A DNA stretch of 64,000 nt. Source: Dyadobacter endophyticus (GTDB taxonomy: Bacteria > Bacteroidota > Bacteroidia > Cytophagales > Spirosomataceae). Every line of letters starts with the position of its first letter. The first letter of the stretch is position 1. The stretch is from the NCBI RefSeq assembly GCF_014641595.1, contig NZ_BMIA01000001.1, positions 2,852,426 through 2,916,425 on the forward strand, given 5' to 3'. Below the pieces are notes generated by a model. That model did not search any database and was not told the DNA's origin. It saw only the letters and a program-made list of their open reading frames with translations. This document shows, piece by piece, positions 36,825 to 46,300 of the stretch. A program made the translations under genes and the position numbers.

Positions 36825-39800
36825 ATGAATAGCTACAAAAATTTACTGCTTACACTCATTGCCGTTTTTTCCTGCTTCGCTCCCGCGGCAGGACAGTCAT
36901 TTAAGAATTTTTCGGAGGCGGAAGAATCGCCCATAAACGGAGTCCTTGCCATTACGCAGGATAAAGACGGGTTTATGTGGTTCGGTACGCTGAACGGGCT
37001 GATCCGTTACGACACCCGGACGCTGACGCCCTACCGGATGGATCCGGCCAGAAAGCCGCTCTTTTCGGACATCCGTGACATCATTTCCGACTCCCGGGGG
37101 CGCATTTGGGTGGGTACGGCTTCGGAGCTGACGCTCTATGACCCGAATACGGCCGATATCACCCATTTTAAATATGACTCCACCCGGGTTAACTCATTGT
37201 CCAACGAGTGGGTCAACTGCCTGATCGAAGACAGCAAAAAACAGATCTGGGCAGGGACGCAGCATGGGCTCACCCGGATCGTCACGGGCAATGGGTCGTT
37301 CAATGTTTCCCGCCATTTGCAAAACGAATTCAAAGGCCGGGCCCTGAATATCAAATGCATGGCGGAAGGTATGGACGGAACGCTTTGGCTGGGCACCGCC
37401 GACGGGCTGATCAGAATGCCGGCAAATGGCGGGAAACCGAAGCTGTATCAAATGCCGAAGACCATATCCCAAACGCAGCTGAACGAGTTTCTGACGGTCT
37501 TTACGAACGATAACGGGGCTATTTGGCTGGGAAACAGTCTCGGAGGACTGATCCGGTTCGACCCGGCGGCCGAAGCTTTCAGTACCATCACTGGTTTGAA
37601 AAACACCACGGGCGGCTTGCCGGTCGTAAGGGAAATCATCTCCGACAGACGAGGTAAGCTGCTGCTCGCCACGGATTCAGGGCTGGCGCACTTCGATCCA
37701 TTAACCGGAGAGGCGGATTGGTATACCAACCAGCCCGGCAATCCGCAAAGCTTGCCCGAAAACGCGCTGCTTTCGGCATACCTTGATAACCAGGGCGGAC
37801 TCTGGCTGGGATCTTACTATTCCGGGATTCACTATTTCCATTTCAATTCGCCGCGTTTCAGACGGTGGCCGTTCGAACCTAACGATCCGCGTGCCGGCTC
37901 GTTTGTGAATGCGTGGATCGGAAAAAGTAAAACGAATCGCATGTGGAGTATTTCGGACAAAGCGGACAAGCTCCTGCTTTTCGATGCCGACGGCAAAAAT
38001 TCGATGACATTTCCACTAAAACTGGCTGCTGAGGGCGACTATTATACGTTTTATATCGATCAAAACGACGTGCTTTGGGCCGGCGGCAACACACTCCTCA
38101 CCAGTTACGACTTCCGAAGGGGAATTTACAGGCATTACCCATTCGCTAAACCAGGGCAGATCGAACCTGCTAATGGACGCACCTACGCAATCACCGAAGA
38201 CAGCTTCGGGCATTTCTGGGTCGGTGGGCGGTACGGCTTGCTTTTATTTGACAAAACGACCGGTACTTTCACAAAAGAACCTGTGGTCACCTACACCACA
38301 ACTATTTTCGAAGACTCCCGGCGGAATATCTGGATCGGCGGAAAAGCCGGGTTGTACCGCATAAAAGCGGAAGCAGCCAGGTCGCCCAGGCCCGCGATTG
38401 AAAAAATTCGTTCGCAGGAAGAGTTCGTCATTTCCTGGCGGATCAATGAAGACCGGGCGGGAACCATATGGGCCGCTTGCCACACGCAGCTTTTAAAATA
38501 TAATCCCGAAAAAAATCAATTTGAGCTGAACACGGACATCCCGAGGGAAGCCGCGCTGGATGTAGTACCCGACAGCAAAGGCTATATCTGGATCAATGCA
38601 TCATCGAAATTGTACCGGTACCATCCAAAGGAAAGGACCCTGCAATCGTACAGCGCACACGATGGTTTGCCTTTGAAAGGGACCTTAATGCAGGGCGCGG
38701 GGACGGTCGACAGGAATGGCCATCTCTATTTCGTGACCGACAAGGGCATGTTTAGCTTCGACCCGGCCACCATCTCCATTCCTAACCGCACCGCCCCGAT
38801 TGTCTTGAGCGCATTGAAATTGTATAACAAAACAGTGCGGGTAAGCGACAGTACCGGCATTCTCCCCCTGCCTGTCGGCAAGGTAAAGGAGATCACGTTC
38901 CGGCATGATCAGAGCATTTTTACCCTCGACTTTGCGCTGCTCGATTATGTGAGATCGGATGTCAACCGGTATGCCTACAAAATAGACGGCATTGACCGGG
39001 ATTGGAATTACGTGCAAACCCCATCGGCCACCTACACGAACCTGCCCACCGGGAGCTATATTTTCCAGGTAAAAGCTGCTAATGGGGACGGCGTGTGGAC
39101 AGAAGAGCCGCTGCAAGTCAGGATCAACATCCTGCCGCCCTGGTGGCGAACGTGGTACGCCTACGCTTTCTACCTGTTGCTGACCGCCGGTATCGTGTAT
39201 ATTATTACGCGCTTCTTCTGGATAAGGAGCTCTTTCAGAAGAGAAAATGCACTGAACCAGGTAAAACTCGATTTCTTCACCAACGTATCCCACGAAATCC
39301 GGACGCACCTTTCGTTGATCAGCGGGCCATTGGAAAAAGCCTACCATCAGGCGGTAGAGGGCAAGAACAACGAAAATTACCTCGGCTATGCCCGAACCAG
39401 TTCCGACAGGCTGATGCTGCTGGTGAACGAGCTGCTCGATTTCCGTAAGATCCAAAGCGGCGGTTCGCGCCTGCAGGTGCGCGAACACGACGTGGTCAGG
39501 ATTATCAAAAGTGTGATTGCCGCATTTGAGCACATGGCGAAGGACAAAAGCATAGAAACCATGCTCATCGCTCCGGAAACGCCGGTACCCTTATGGTTCG
39601 ATATCGACCAGATGCAAAAGGTATTCTACAACCTGCTGAGCAATGCCTATAAGTTCACGCCCGAAGGCGGCAAGGTAACCGTGCGCATTGCAGAAACCTC
39701 CAACGAAGTAAAAATCACCGTGGAAGACAACGGCAAGGGCATGTCCCGGGAGCATTTGCAGAAGCTTTTTACCTATTACTACCAGGCGGATTCGGAGAAG

Positions 39801-40826
39801 CCCGGTTACGGCATCGGACTGGCCTTGTCCAAGGCTATTGTAGAGCAGCACCGCGGCTACCTTACCGCCGAAAGCCGTCTGCACAATGGTCATGCACACG
39901 GCGAAGCGTCACCCGGAGGCACTACTTTGGCGATCAGGCTGCTGCGGGAAAAGCGGCATTTCGGGCCCGACGAGCTGGCGCTGAACGGAAATGGCTATAT
40001 GGGCGATATGCTGGCTGAAATGGCGGCGATGCCGGCCAGTAACCAACTAGCTGATGCCAAACAGTCCAACACCATCCTCATCATCGAAGACAACGACCAG
40101 CTGCGGGTATTCATCCGGGACCTGTTTGAAGGCGAGTTCAATATCATTGAAGCGGAGAATGGCTTGCACGGCCTGGAACTGGCCAACGAGCATTTGCCTG
40201 ACATTATCCTGTCGGATGTCATGATGCCCGAAATGAATGGACTGGAAGTCTGCAACAGACTGAAAACCAACATCGCCACCGCACACATTCCAGTGGTACT
40301 GCTCACCGCCCGAACCCAGAACGAACAAGTCATCGAAGGGCTCGAATCGGGTGCGGACGACTATCTGGCTAAACCCTTCGATCCGCGGATTCTTGAATTG
40401 AAAATCCGCAACCTCATCCGCGTACGAGATCAGTTGCGGGCGCGTTACCGGCAATCAGTGTTGACAGACGAGGACGGGAACACTATTGCCCAGGATGTGA
40501 ACGAGGCATTTATTGCCAGGATCAGAACCATGGTAGCCGAAAACCTGGCCGACCCCGACTTCGGTGTAAACGAACTTGCGGCGCAGGCGGGGGTGAGCGT
40601 ATCGGTGCTATACCGCAAGCTGAGGGCGCTCACAGGTATGACCGTAAACGAGTTTGTAAAAGCGATCCGGCTTAATGAAGCCAAAAAACTACTAATATCG
40701 GGGGTTTATAATGTAGCAGAGGTAGCCACGATGATCGGATTCGACGACAGCAAGTATTTCAGCAAAGAGTTCAGAAAGGTGTTCGGGAAAACCCCGAACG
40801 AGTTTAAAAAGAACACAATCAGCTAA
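36825..40826 (+). CDS. Hybrid two-component system protein (sensor, HK, receiver, AraC HTH)
   Basis: 1333 residues from the ATG at 36825 (a TTG sits one codon earlier). Order: signal peptide; periplasmic two-propeller sensor made of Reg_prop repeats (GFMWFGTLNGLIRYD, GRIWVGTASELTLYD and more); Y_Y_Y domain (about 690-760); one membrane span (about 780-800); HisKA with H823 in SHEIRTHLS; HATPase with NAYKFTPEGG and GIGLALS; receiver with D1131 in LSDVMMPEMNG; C-terminal AraC-type double HTH. This is the standard HTCS layout for sensing extracellular substrates and switching nearby genes. Oddity: the usual HEIRTPL is HEIRTHL (Pro to His at 828). It is flanked by T9SS surface protein genes, but its targets are not evident from sequence. 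Confidence 0.95.
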   Translation: MNSYKNLLLTLIAVFSCFAPAAGQSFKNFSEAEESPINGVLAITQDKDGFMWFGTLNGLIRYDTRTLTPYRMDPARKPLFSDIRDIISDSRGRIWVGTASELTLYDPNTADITHFKYDSTRVNSLSNEWVNCLIEDSKKQIWAGTQHGLTRIVTGNGSFNVSRHLQNEFKGRALNIKCMAEGMDGTLWLGTADGLIRMPANGGKPKLYQMPKTISQTQLNEFLTVFTNDNGAIWLGNSLGGLIRFDPAAEAFSTITGLKNTTGGLPVVREIISDRRGKLLLATDSGLAHFDPLTGEADWYTNQPGNPQSLPENALLSAYLDNQGGLWLGSYYSGIHYFHFNSPRFRRWPFEPNDPRAGSFVNAWIGKSKTNRMWSISDKADKLLLFDADGKNSMTFPLKLAAEGDYYTFYIDQNDVLWAGGNTLLTSYDFRRGIYRHYPFAKPGQIEPANGRTYAITEDSFGHFWVGGRYGLLLFDKTTGTFTKEPVVTYTTTIFEDSRRNIWIGGKAGLYRIKAEAARSPRPAIEKIRSQEEFVISWRINEDRAGTIWAACHTQLLKYNPEKNQFELNTDIPREAALDVVPDSKGYIWINASSKLYRYHPKERTLQSYSAHDGLPLKGTLMQGAGTVDRNGHLYFVTDKGMFSFDPATISIPNRTAPIVLSALKLYNKTVRVSDSTGILPLPVGKVKEITFRHDQSIFTLDFALLDYVRSDVNRYAYKIDGIDRDWNYVQTPSATYTNLPTGSYIFQVKAANGDGVWTEEPLQVRINILPPWWRTWYAYAFYLLLTAGIVYIITRFFWIRSSFRRENALNQVKLDFFTNVSHEIRTHLSLISGPLEKAYHQAVEGKNNENYLGYARTSSDRLMLLVNELLDFRKIQSGGSRLQVREHDVVRIIKSVIAAFEHMAKDKSIETMLIAPETPVPLWFDIDQMQKVFYNLLSNAYKFTPEGGKVTVRIAETSNEVKITVEDNGKGMSREHLQKLFTYYYQADSEKPGYGIGLALSKAIVEQHRGYLTAESRLHNGHAHGEASPGGTTLAIRLLREKRHFGPDELALNGNGYMGDMLAEMAAMPASNQLADAKQSNTILIIEDNDQLRVFIRDLFEGEFNIIEAENGLHGLELANEHLPDIILSDVMMPEMNGLEVCNRLKTNIATAHIPVVLLTARTQNEQVIEGLESGADDYLAKPFDPRILELKIRNLIRVRDQLRARYRQSVLTDEDGNTIAQDVNEAFIARIRTMVAENLADPDFGVNELAAQAGVSVSVLYRKLRALTGMTVNEFVKAIRLNEAKKLLISGVYNVAEVATMIGFDDSKYFSKEFRKVFGKTPNEFKKNTIS

Positions 40827-40833
40827 TTATACA

Positions 40834-40868
40834 AAATCAGGCCTCCCGCAAATCCGGGAGGCTGATTT
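40834..40868. terminator. Bidirectional terminator hairpin
   Basis: AAATCA-G-GCCTCCCG pairs with CGGGAGGC-TGATTT with a single bulged G and a short loop (CAAATC). It lies 8 bases after the hybrid sensor stop and ~70 bases before the convergent regulator's end, so it can serve both. Confidence 0.75.
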
Positions 40869-40937
40869 ACTTACTCAACGTCGGCCGGAATCCGGCTAAG
40901 ATTTAGTGTGTATACCAGTGTAGTCATTACGTTTACT

Positions 40938-41690
40938 TCATTTAGTACGTCGTTTCACTTCCGTGGGAGTTTCTCCGAAAAATTTCCGGAATTCTTTGCT
41001 GAAATATTTGCTATCCTCATATCCGATCGCGGCGGCTACCTCCGCCACATTATAAATTCCTGTCTCCAATAGTTTCATGGCTCCCTTCATTCGAATTGTT
41101 TTAACAAATTCGTTTACAGTGGCACCTGTACGTAATCGGAGCTTACGATAAAGGACCGAAACGCTAATGCCTATTTGAAATGCCATTTCATGGACACCAA
41201 AATCCGGATCCGCGATATTTTCGAGGATGAGCTGTTCCAGTTTTTCAAGAAACTGGTCGTTTAATCCATTCGATTCGGATTGGGCCGACATTTCCTGTAC
41301 GACTTTACCACGCATTGCATCGCGTGACCGAATCAGGTTTTCTATTTTCAATCCCAGCACCTGGCTATCGAATGGCAAAGAGATATAATCATCCGCACCA
41401 GCTCTAAGTCCGTCTATTTGCTGCGAAACGGGCCCCAATAAAATGACGGATGCGTGGCTTGTCGCGGCATCGGATTTCAATTCCGTACAGATCGACATCC
41501 CGCCAACCGACGAAGTGGAAATATCGCAGATAACCAAATCGGGTTTTAATTGACGTGCCAGGGAAAGCCCTTCTTCACCGCCATTGCTTTCTATTACACG
41601 GAAGCTATTCCTTGATATATTCCGCCCCAGATTGTACGGATTAATACTATTTTCAATAATTAATATCAGCCTCCCGTCTTCCGAATTCAT
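40938..41690 (-). CDS. Pseudo-receiver / AraC-type HTH regulator
   Basis: 250 residues: an N-terminal receiver-like domain (about 8-125) and a C-terminal AraC double HTH (FGVHEMAFQIGISVSVLYRK, YNVAEVAAAIGYEDSKYFSK) closely similar to the end of the hybrid sensor, which lies convergent and adjacent. It looks like a duplicated copy of that protein's receiver-HTH half. The receiver is degenerate: the phospho-acceptor Asp is kept (D56), but the second acidic residue is N14, the conserved Thr/Ser is G86 and the conserved Lys is L105 (YISLPFD instead of YxxKPFD). It probably works without normal phosphorylation, or as a competitor of the hybrid sensor at shared DNA sites; that is inference. Confidence 0.87.
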   Translation of the reverse strand: MNSEDGRLILIIENSINPYNLGRNISRNSFRVIESNGGEEGLSLARQLKPDLVICDISTSSVGGMSICTELKSDAATSHASVILLGPVSQQIDGLRAGADDYISLPFDSQVLGLKIENLIRSRDAMRGKVVQEMSAQSESNGLNDQFLEKLEQLILENIADPDFGVHEMAFQIGISVSVLYRKLRLRTGATVNEFVKTIRMKGAMKLLETGIYNVAEVAAAIGYEDSKYFSKEFRKFFGETPTEVKRRTK

Positions 41691-42156
41691 AACACGATCA
41701 AGTGCAAATAATTTGTTATTTTAATAAAAAGGTGCTCGCTAAAATAAATGCCGGAATTACCTATTGCGGAGTTGAGTAAAGATCTGGGCCGACGATCTTG
41801 ACTTCCCGTCGGATGCCCACAAACATACCTGACAGCTTATTCGCATTCAACGCATTACTGCCCAAAACAGGCCATAAACACAAAAATCCTACCAGATAGG
41901 CAAGATTTTCTACCATTCCGCCGGGGTTCGGATACCGGCAGGATAGCACTGTCGGGGCCTGTCACGAGATTTACCGGAAAGCATTTTTCCCTACACTTAT
42001 TTTTTTATCCGACAAAAAAATAACCGCACTAAAATGACGATTATCTCCCCCCAGTGTCTGAAAATAAAGTGGCAATTTGAGCCTGATAAAATCGTCGGAC
42101 ATCCATCATTGATTTGATCGCCTCCGCATCATTCATATAAAGAATATTATACGAAA
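41691..42156 (+). other. Intergenic region between divergent regulators
   Basis: About 465 bases. A minus-strand frame of 62 codons (41761-41949) is the only sizeable one and does not look like a gene. A/T-rich ends (around 41700-41750 and 42000-42155) should contain the two promoters, but no convincing TAnnTTTG box was found. Confidence 0.45.
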
Positions 42157-42729
42157 ATGAGAATCCACCTCACCGAAGAAGATTATCGGGTAATCATTGT
42201 AGATAGCCGCCCCATGTTCCGAGCGGGAATCAAATCGGTTATGCAATCGATGATACCCCGATGCAGGTTTTCTGAATACAACTTGCTAACCGATCTGTCA
42301 ATAGACAGCACGGTCGAATGCTGCACCTATTTTTTTTTCAGGGTGAGAAATATGTCCGATAAAGTAATTATAAGCGCTATTAAAAAGATAAGGTCGATGT
42401 ATCTGAACTGCAAGATCATTCTTTTTGACTATCAGCATCAAATTGGCGACATCATCCATTTCTTCCGGGAAAAAATCGATGCATATTTACCCGATGATTT
42501 CGGCGACCACGATCTCAAAGATTGTGTCAAATCGTTGGTCTCAAACCGGATATATGTCAATATGCAAATTGCGATCGACCTGCTGATGACAACTCCACGG
42601 GTCTTTCAGCGAAAAAAACGCATTGACGCCGACAGAAATAAAGGTGGCCAATTAAATCAAGTTGACTGGGCCTCGCAAAACCAATGTGCGCTACACCCGC
42701 ATCGAAAATCCGCAGGAGGTGAGTTATGA
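42157..42729 (+). CDS. Degenerate receiver-domain protein, truncated NarL/LuxR-type regulator
   Basis: 190 residues. Residues 9-135 follow a NarL-type receiver fold (YRVIIVDSRPMFRAGIKSVM, then CKIILFDYQHQ and the ISAIKKIRSMY helix). The key sites are lost: the phospho-acceptor position reads FFFRVRN without Asp, and the conserved Lys position reads AYLPDD. The C-terminal LuxR HTH expected after ~residue 145 is missing; instead come about 30 residues of low-complexity, unrelated sequence (from KKRIDADRNKGG on) that overlap, in another frame, a fragment of an outer membrane protein gene. The gene was probably cut by a deletion that joined it to that fragment. It may be a pseudogene or a stand-alone pseudo-receiver. 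Confidence 0.6.
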   Translation: MRIHLTEEDYRVIIVDSRPMFRAGIKSVMQSMIPRCRFSEYNLLTDLSIDSTVECCTYFFFRVRNMSDKVIISAIKKIRSMYLNCKIILFDYQHQIGDIIHFFREKIDAYLPDDFGDHDLKDCVKSLVSNRIYVNMQIAIDLLMTTPRVFQRKKRIDADRNKGGQLNQVDWASQNQCALHPHRKSAGGEL

Positions 42730-42832
42730 TCCGTTCTTTGAGGGTGAAAACTTTTTCCCGGGCAGAAAGTGGACACCGTTGGTTTCGTTCGGAGTGAAGT
42801 TTGGCCTACTGGTTTGGCAGAAACGGGACTAA
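42656..42832 (+). pseudogene. Gene remnant: C-terminus of a probable outer membrane barrel protein
   Basis: A start-less frame of 58 codons closed by TAA at 42830. It reads convincingly as protein: NVRYTRIENPQEVSYDPFFE, then ENFFPGRKWTPLVSFGVKFG. The last part resembles closing strands of an outer membrane beta-barrel such as a TonB receptor. It is one frame away from the truncated regulator that overlaps it, and an in-frame stop (42653) precedes it. I interpret it as the surviving 3' end of a deleted gene. Confidence 0.6.
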
Positions 42833-43285
42833 AGACAATGCAGAAAGCAGATTTCCCTACTGCACTTTTAAAATTCAGACCGATAGGAAAAGGGCCGATA
42901 TTTAGCAGCAGCCTCGTATGTAGCGGTCTGGCAATGCAATACACTCCAAGCAGCAATCATAAGTATAACGGTGTCCTAAACAACTCGATGAAGTGAACTA
43001 ATACGATTTCAAAATTAGAACTGTCCGCTCGTTCATTGTCATACGTATAGAGAAAAACGATAGCCTGATTTGACTAAACTTGTAGTTAAAATTTTTCGAG
43101 TGCCTGAATACATTTGATCAGCCAAAATTGTCTCCCCAAGAACCAAGATCTTCACCCCGAAAAGTTGGTTTTTGACCCCTTAAAGGACAGTCTTCGCACC
43201 AAAAACGTATATACTTGCCAAAGTAATCGGGCGGCGACATCACAAAAAAGAGTGTTACAAACCACGCTCAAAGTCCCAACAAATC
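42833..43285 (+). other. Intergenic region
   Basis: About 450 bases between the gene remnant and the palindromes upstream of the next T9SS gene. Short frames here show no protein-like character. I see no terminator or clear promoter. Confidence 0.45.
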
Positions 43286-43303
43286 TCTTTAAATATTTAA
43301 AGA
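43286..43303. promoter_or_regulatory. 18-bp perfect A/T-rich palindrome, candidate operator
   Basis: TCTTTAAATATTTAAAGA is its own reverse complement and lies 68 bases before the start of the 1087-residue T9SS gene. Perfect 18-bp symmetry suggests a dimeric regulator site. Confidence 0.5.
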
Positions 43304-43310
43304 TGGACCG

Positions 43311-43328
43311 CTGCGAGCCTGCTCGCAG
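43311..43328. promoter_or_regulatory. 18-bp G/C-rich inverted repeat
   Basis: CTGCGAGC-CT-GCTCGCAG, 7 bases after the A/T-rich palindrome and 43 before the start codon. It could fold as an mRNA leader hairpin or be a second protein-binding site. Confidence 0.45.
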
Positions 43329-43371
43329 ATGGCACTGTCTTGTTTTCCCATAGTAAAACCTCTATATCAGC

Positions 43372-46300
43372 ATGCAATCAGAATTTACCCGTAGCTTTTC
43401 AATGAAAGAAATTTCCAGGTCGGCCGAGCCCGGCGCCCCCCTGATCAATCCTTTATCTCCCACAAAAAAGTTCACTCAAATGCTTATGGGCCTCGCAGTG
43501 CTCGCGATGGCGCTGCTTTGCGGGATAGACCGTGCTTCCGCCGAAGGTTCCTCCGCATGGGGCGTGACCGACAACAGGCAAGTTAATCTGTTTATCCCGT
43601 CAACAAGCAATTCGGGCGGTGGCAATACGGGATATGTCACCCGGGGCTTTATGATGCTGGCATCCAACACAGGGTCGGCAAGTAATCCCTATAATCCTGC
43701 ACACCGTATGTATGTATGGGTTAAAGCAAACGAAACCGTCTTTTATGGTTTCAGGACTTCTTCCGGTACCGCTACGGTCAACTTCAACTGGTACCATGAC
43801 AATTCTTCCACAGGCTTTTACCCGACAGCCACCACCGCTCCGAACAGAGTACTGGCTCATGCGCAAGGCATTACCCAAGGCTCCGGAGGGGCTACCGGCA
43901 GGCCTTCTAGCGCCACAGCCGCTAGCAGTGGGCCCAGCCAGGTAACGGGAAATGGATATACTGCTTATTCATTTAAAAACACCACTGGATCGGATAGAGC
44001 CTACTGGGTTGAAATCGAATCGAATAACCTGGAATTTAATTATTGGGATGTTACCGTAGCCTCGGGATCGCCCGGCAGCTACACGCGGCAAAACGGCCGT
44101 TTGTATTGCAAATATTGGAGTGTGGTAAATGACCTGCCAACTACCGCAGGCTCTTCCAGCTCCACTTCTTCGCCTGCAAACTTTGGCTTTTACATTCCGA
44201 TCGACAATACCCTTACACCTGCCCAGGATTTTTATGTGAAATACGCCAACTTTGGGGGCAGCAGCTCTGGTTATGCCATATTTTTTGCAAACCTGGATGG
44301 TCCCAAAACCAATCTGACATTCGAACAAAACCGTCGTTCAATGAATGGCTCTTCGTCGAATGCGCATTTCCCATTGTTCGTAAGCAATCCAGACGCGAGT
44401 GTCTGGCCTTCGCCTCCGTTACCAATAGCAACATTTGAAGCCGTCTTTTCCAGAAGACCGGGTTCTAGTCCCGCCGCCGGCCAAGCGTCTTTCAAGGTCG
44501 AAATCGACAACCCGTCCATTGTAGATATTTTGATTGATCTGAATGGCAACGGGTATTACGACGGAAGCGACGTGATCATTTCAAACGAGTATGACGCCGC
44601 AGGTATCTACCAAATATACTGGAACGGAAAGGACCGCACCGGCACAGATGTACCCTCAGGAACGGCAATCCACTTCGTGTCCTCGCTCATGTTTTACCCG
44701 GTACACTTTCCGATCTATGATATGGAGCAAAGCCTGGGCATCTCTATCAAGCACGTCAGACCGCTCAGATCAGGTACCGAGCCTGTTAACGATAAGCTTT
44801 ACTGGGATGACAGTGACATCGCAAGAGCCAATATCTCCGGCACCAGCACATTGAGTCCCAGGAGCGTTCCGGTTAATGTGACAGGCGTTTTAGGACCTGA
44901 TCACAAATGGTGGGCCAACGGCGACAATGGTTTTAGTCAAAATAACACGATCAATACCTGGACAGGCGCTTACAACGACGAAATTGTTCGTGAGCTGCTT
45001 TTCAACTATACTTCCGACGTAGACCTGGCAGTAACCAAAACAGTGTCTGCGGCTACGCCCAGTGTCGGGCAAACTATAACCTTTACGATCGAGGCGACCA
45101 ACATTCCGCTGCCTGAGAATGCGGGAAACCCGATGACCGCCACCGGCGTGATAGTGACAGATGAAATTCCGGATGGTTACACCGTTGAGAATGTGAGCGT
45201 TTCCAAAGGTTCCTGGAACCCGGCAACCGATACGTGGACGATCGGTACATTAGCCGAAAACGAAGTCGTTACGATGACTGTGACGGCCAAAGTCAATACA
45301 ACAGGACCTTACCTGAACACGGCCATAGTACAGAGTAACGAAAACGACGACAACCAGGCCAACAATAAAGATAACGCGGAGGTAGTAACCCCACCTATCG
45401 CCGACGACGATCAAAGCCTGCGCAATGCACCAGCAACCGATGTTACCCTGAACATAATTAGTAATGACAAGCTTCATGGCGGAAGTGTGCCAACAGCCGC
45501 AGCCGTTGCCGTGGACCTGGATCCTTCGTTGGACGGCGTTCAAAATACACTTAGCGTACCAGGCCAGGGCATGTGGACCTACGCTCCCGCAACAGGTGAA
45601 GTTACTTTTGCACCCGAGACAGGTTTTAATGGAAATCCAACACCGATTGTTTATACACTGACGGAAATTGCGACCGGCCTCTCCGATCAGGCTGCCATTA
45701 CTGTCACTTACCTGAATCTGCCAAATTCCAATAGCGTGAACGCTCCTATCGCCCGGCCGACAGTCGATCAGATGATCTCTTTGAATGGAACCGGCGCAAA
45801 TCCTCCCCTCATGTCAGGTAACGACTCGGAAGATGGATTTTATTCGGGTAACACAGGTACTAATGCCAACCCGAAAGGTGTCATCATTACCTCGCTTCCT
45901 GACAATGGAGAATTGTATTATGACGGCTCTTTGGTAAGCACCAATGAAATTGTTACCGCAAGATTGTTTCCCAATCCCGCACTGTTCAGTCTAAAAATGA
46001 CGGGTTCAGGTTATTCGAAAACCTCATTTGAATATGCCTATGTCGACGCAGACGGGCTTATCGACCCTAGCCCTGCCACCTACACCCTCACCTGGGAAGG
46101 CGCATTGCCAGTAACGCTGGTCAGCTTTGAGGCGGTTAAGGAAGCAGGCCTCGTACGTTTGTCTTGGAAAACGAGCGAAGAAATCAATGCATCCCACTTT
46201 GACGTGGAGCGTAGTAGCGACGCCAAGAACTGGAACAAAATCAAACAGACTGCTGCTGCCGGAGAGAGCCACGGATTAATAAGCTACTCATTGATCGATG

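Noticed and set aside
41761..41949. 62-codon minus-strand frame between the two regulators
   Set aside because: No recognisable motif, unconvincing composition and no promoter; the first half looks like random hydrophobic sequence.
42657..42996. Frames on both strands (42769-42996 plus, 42657-42956 minus)
   Set aside because: They overlap the outer membrane protein remnant in other frames and lack protein character.
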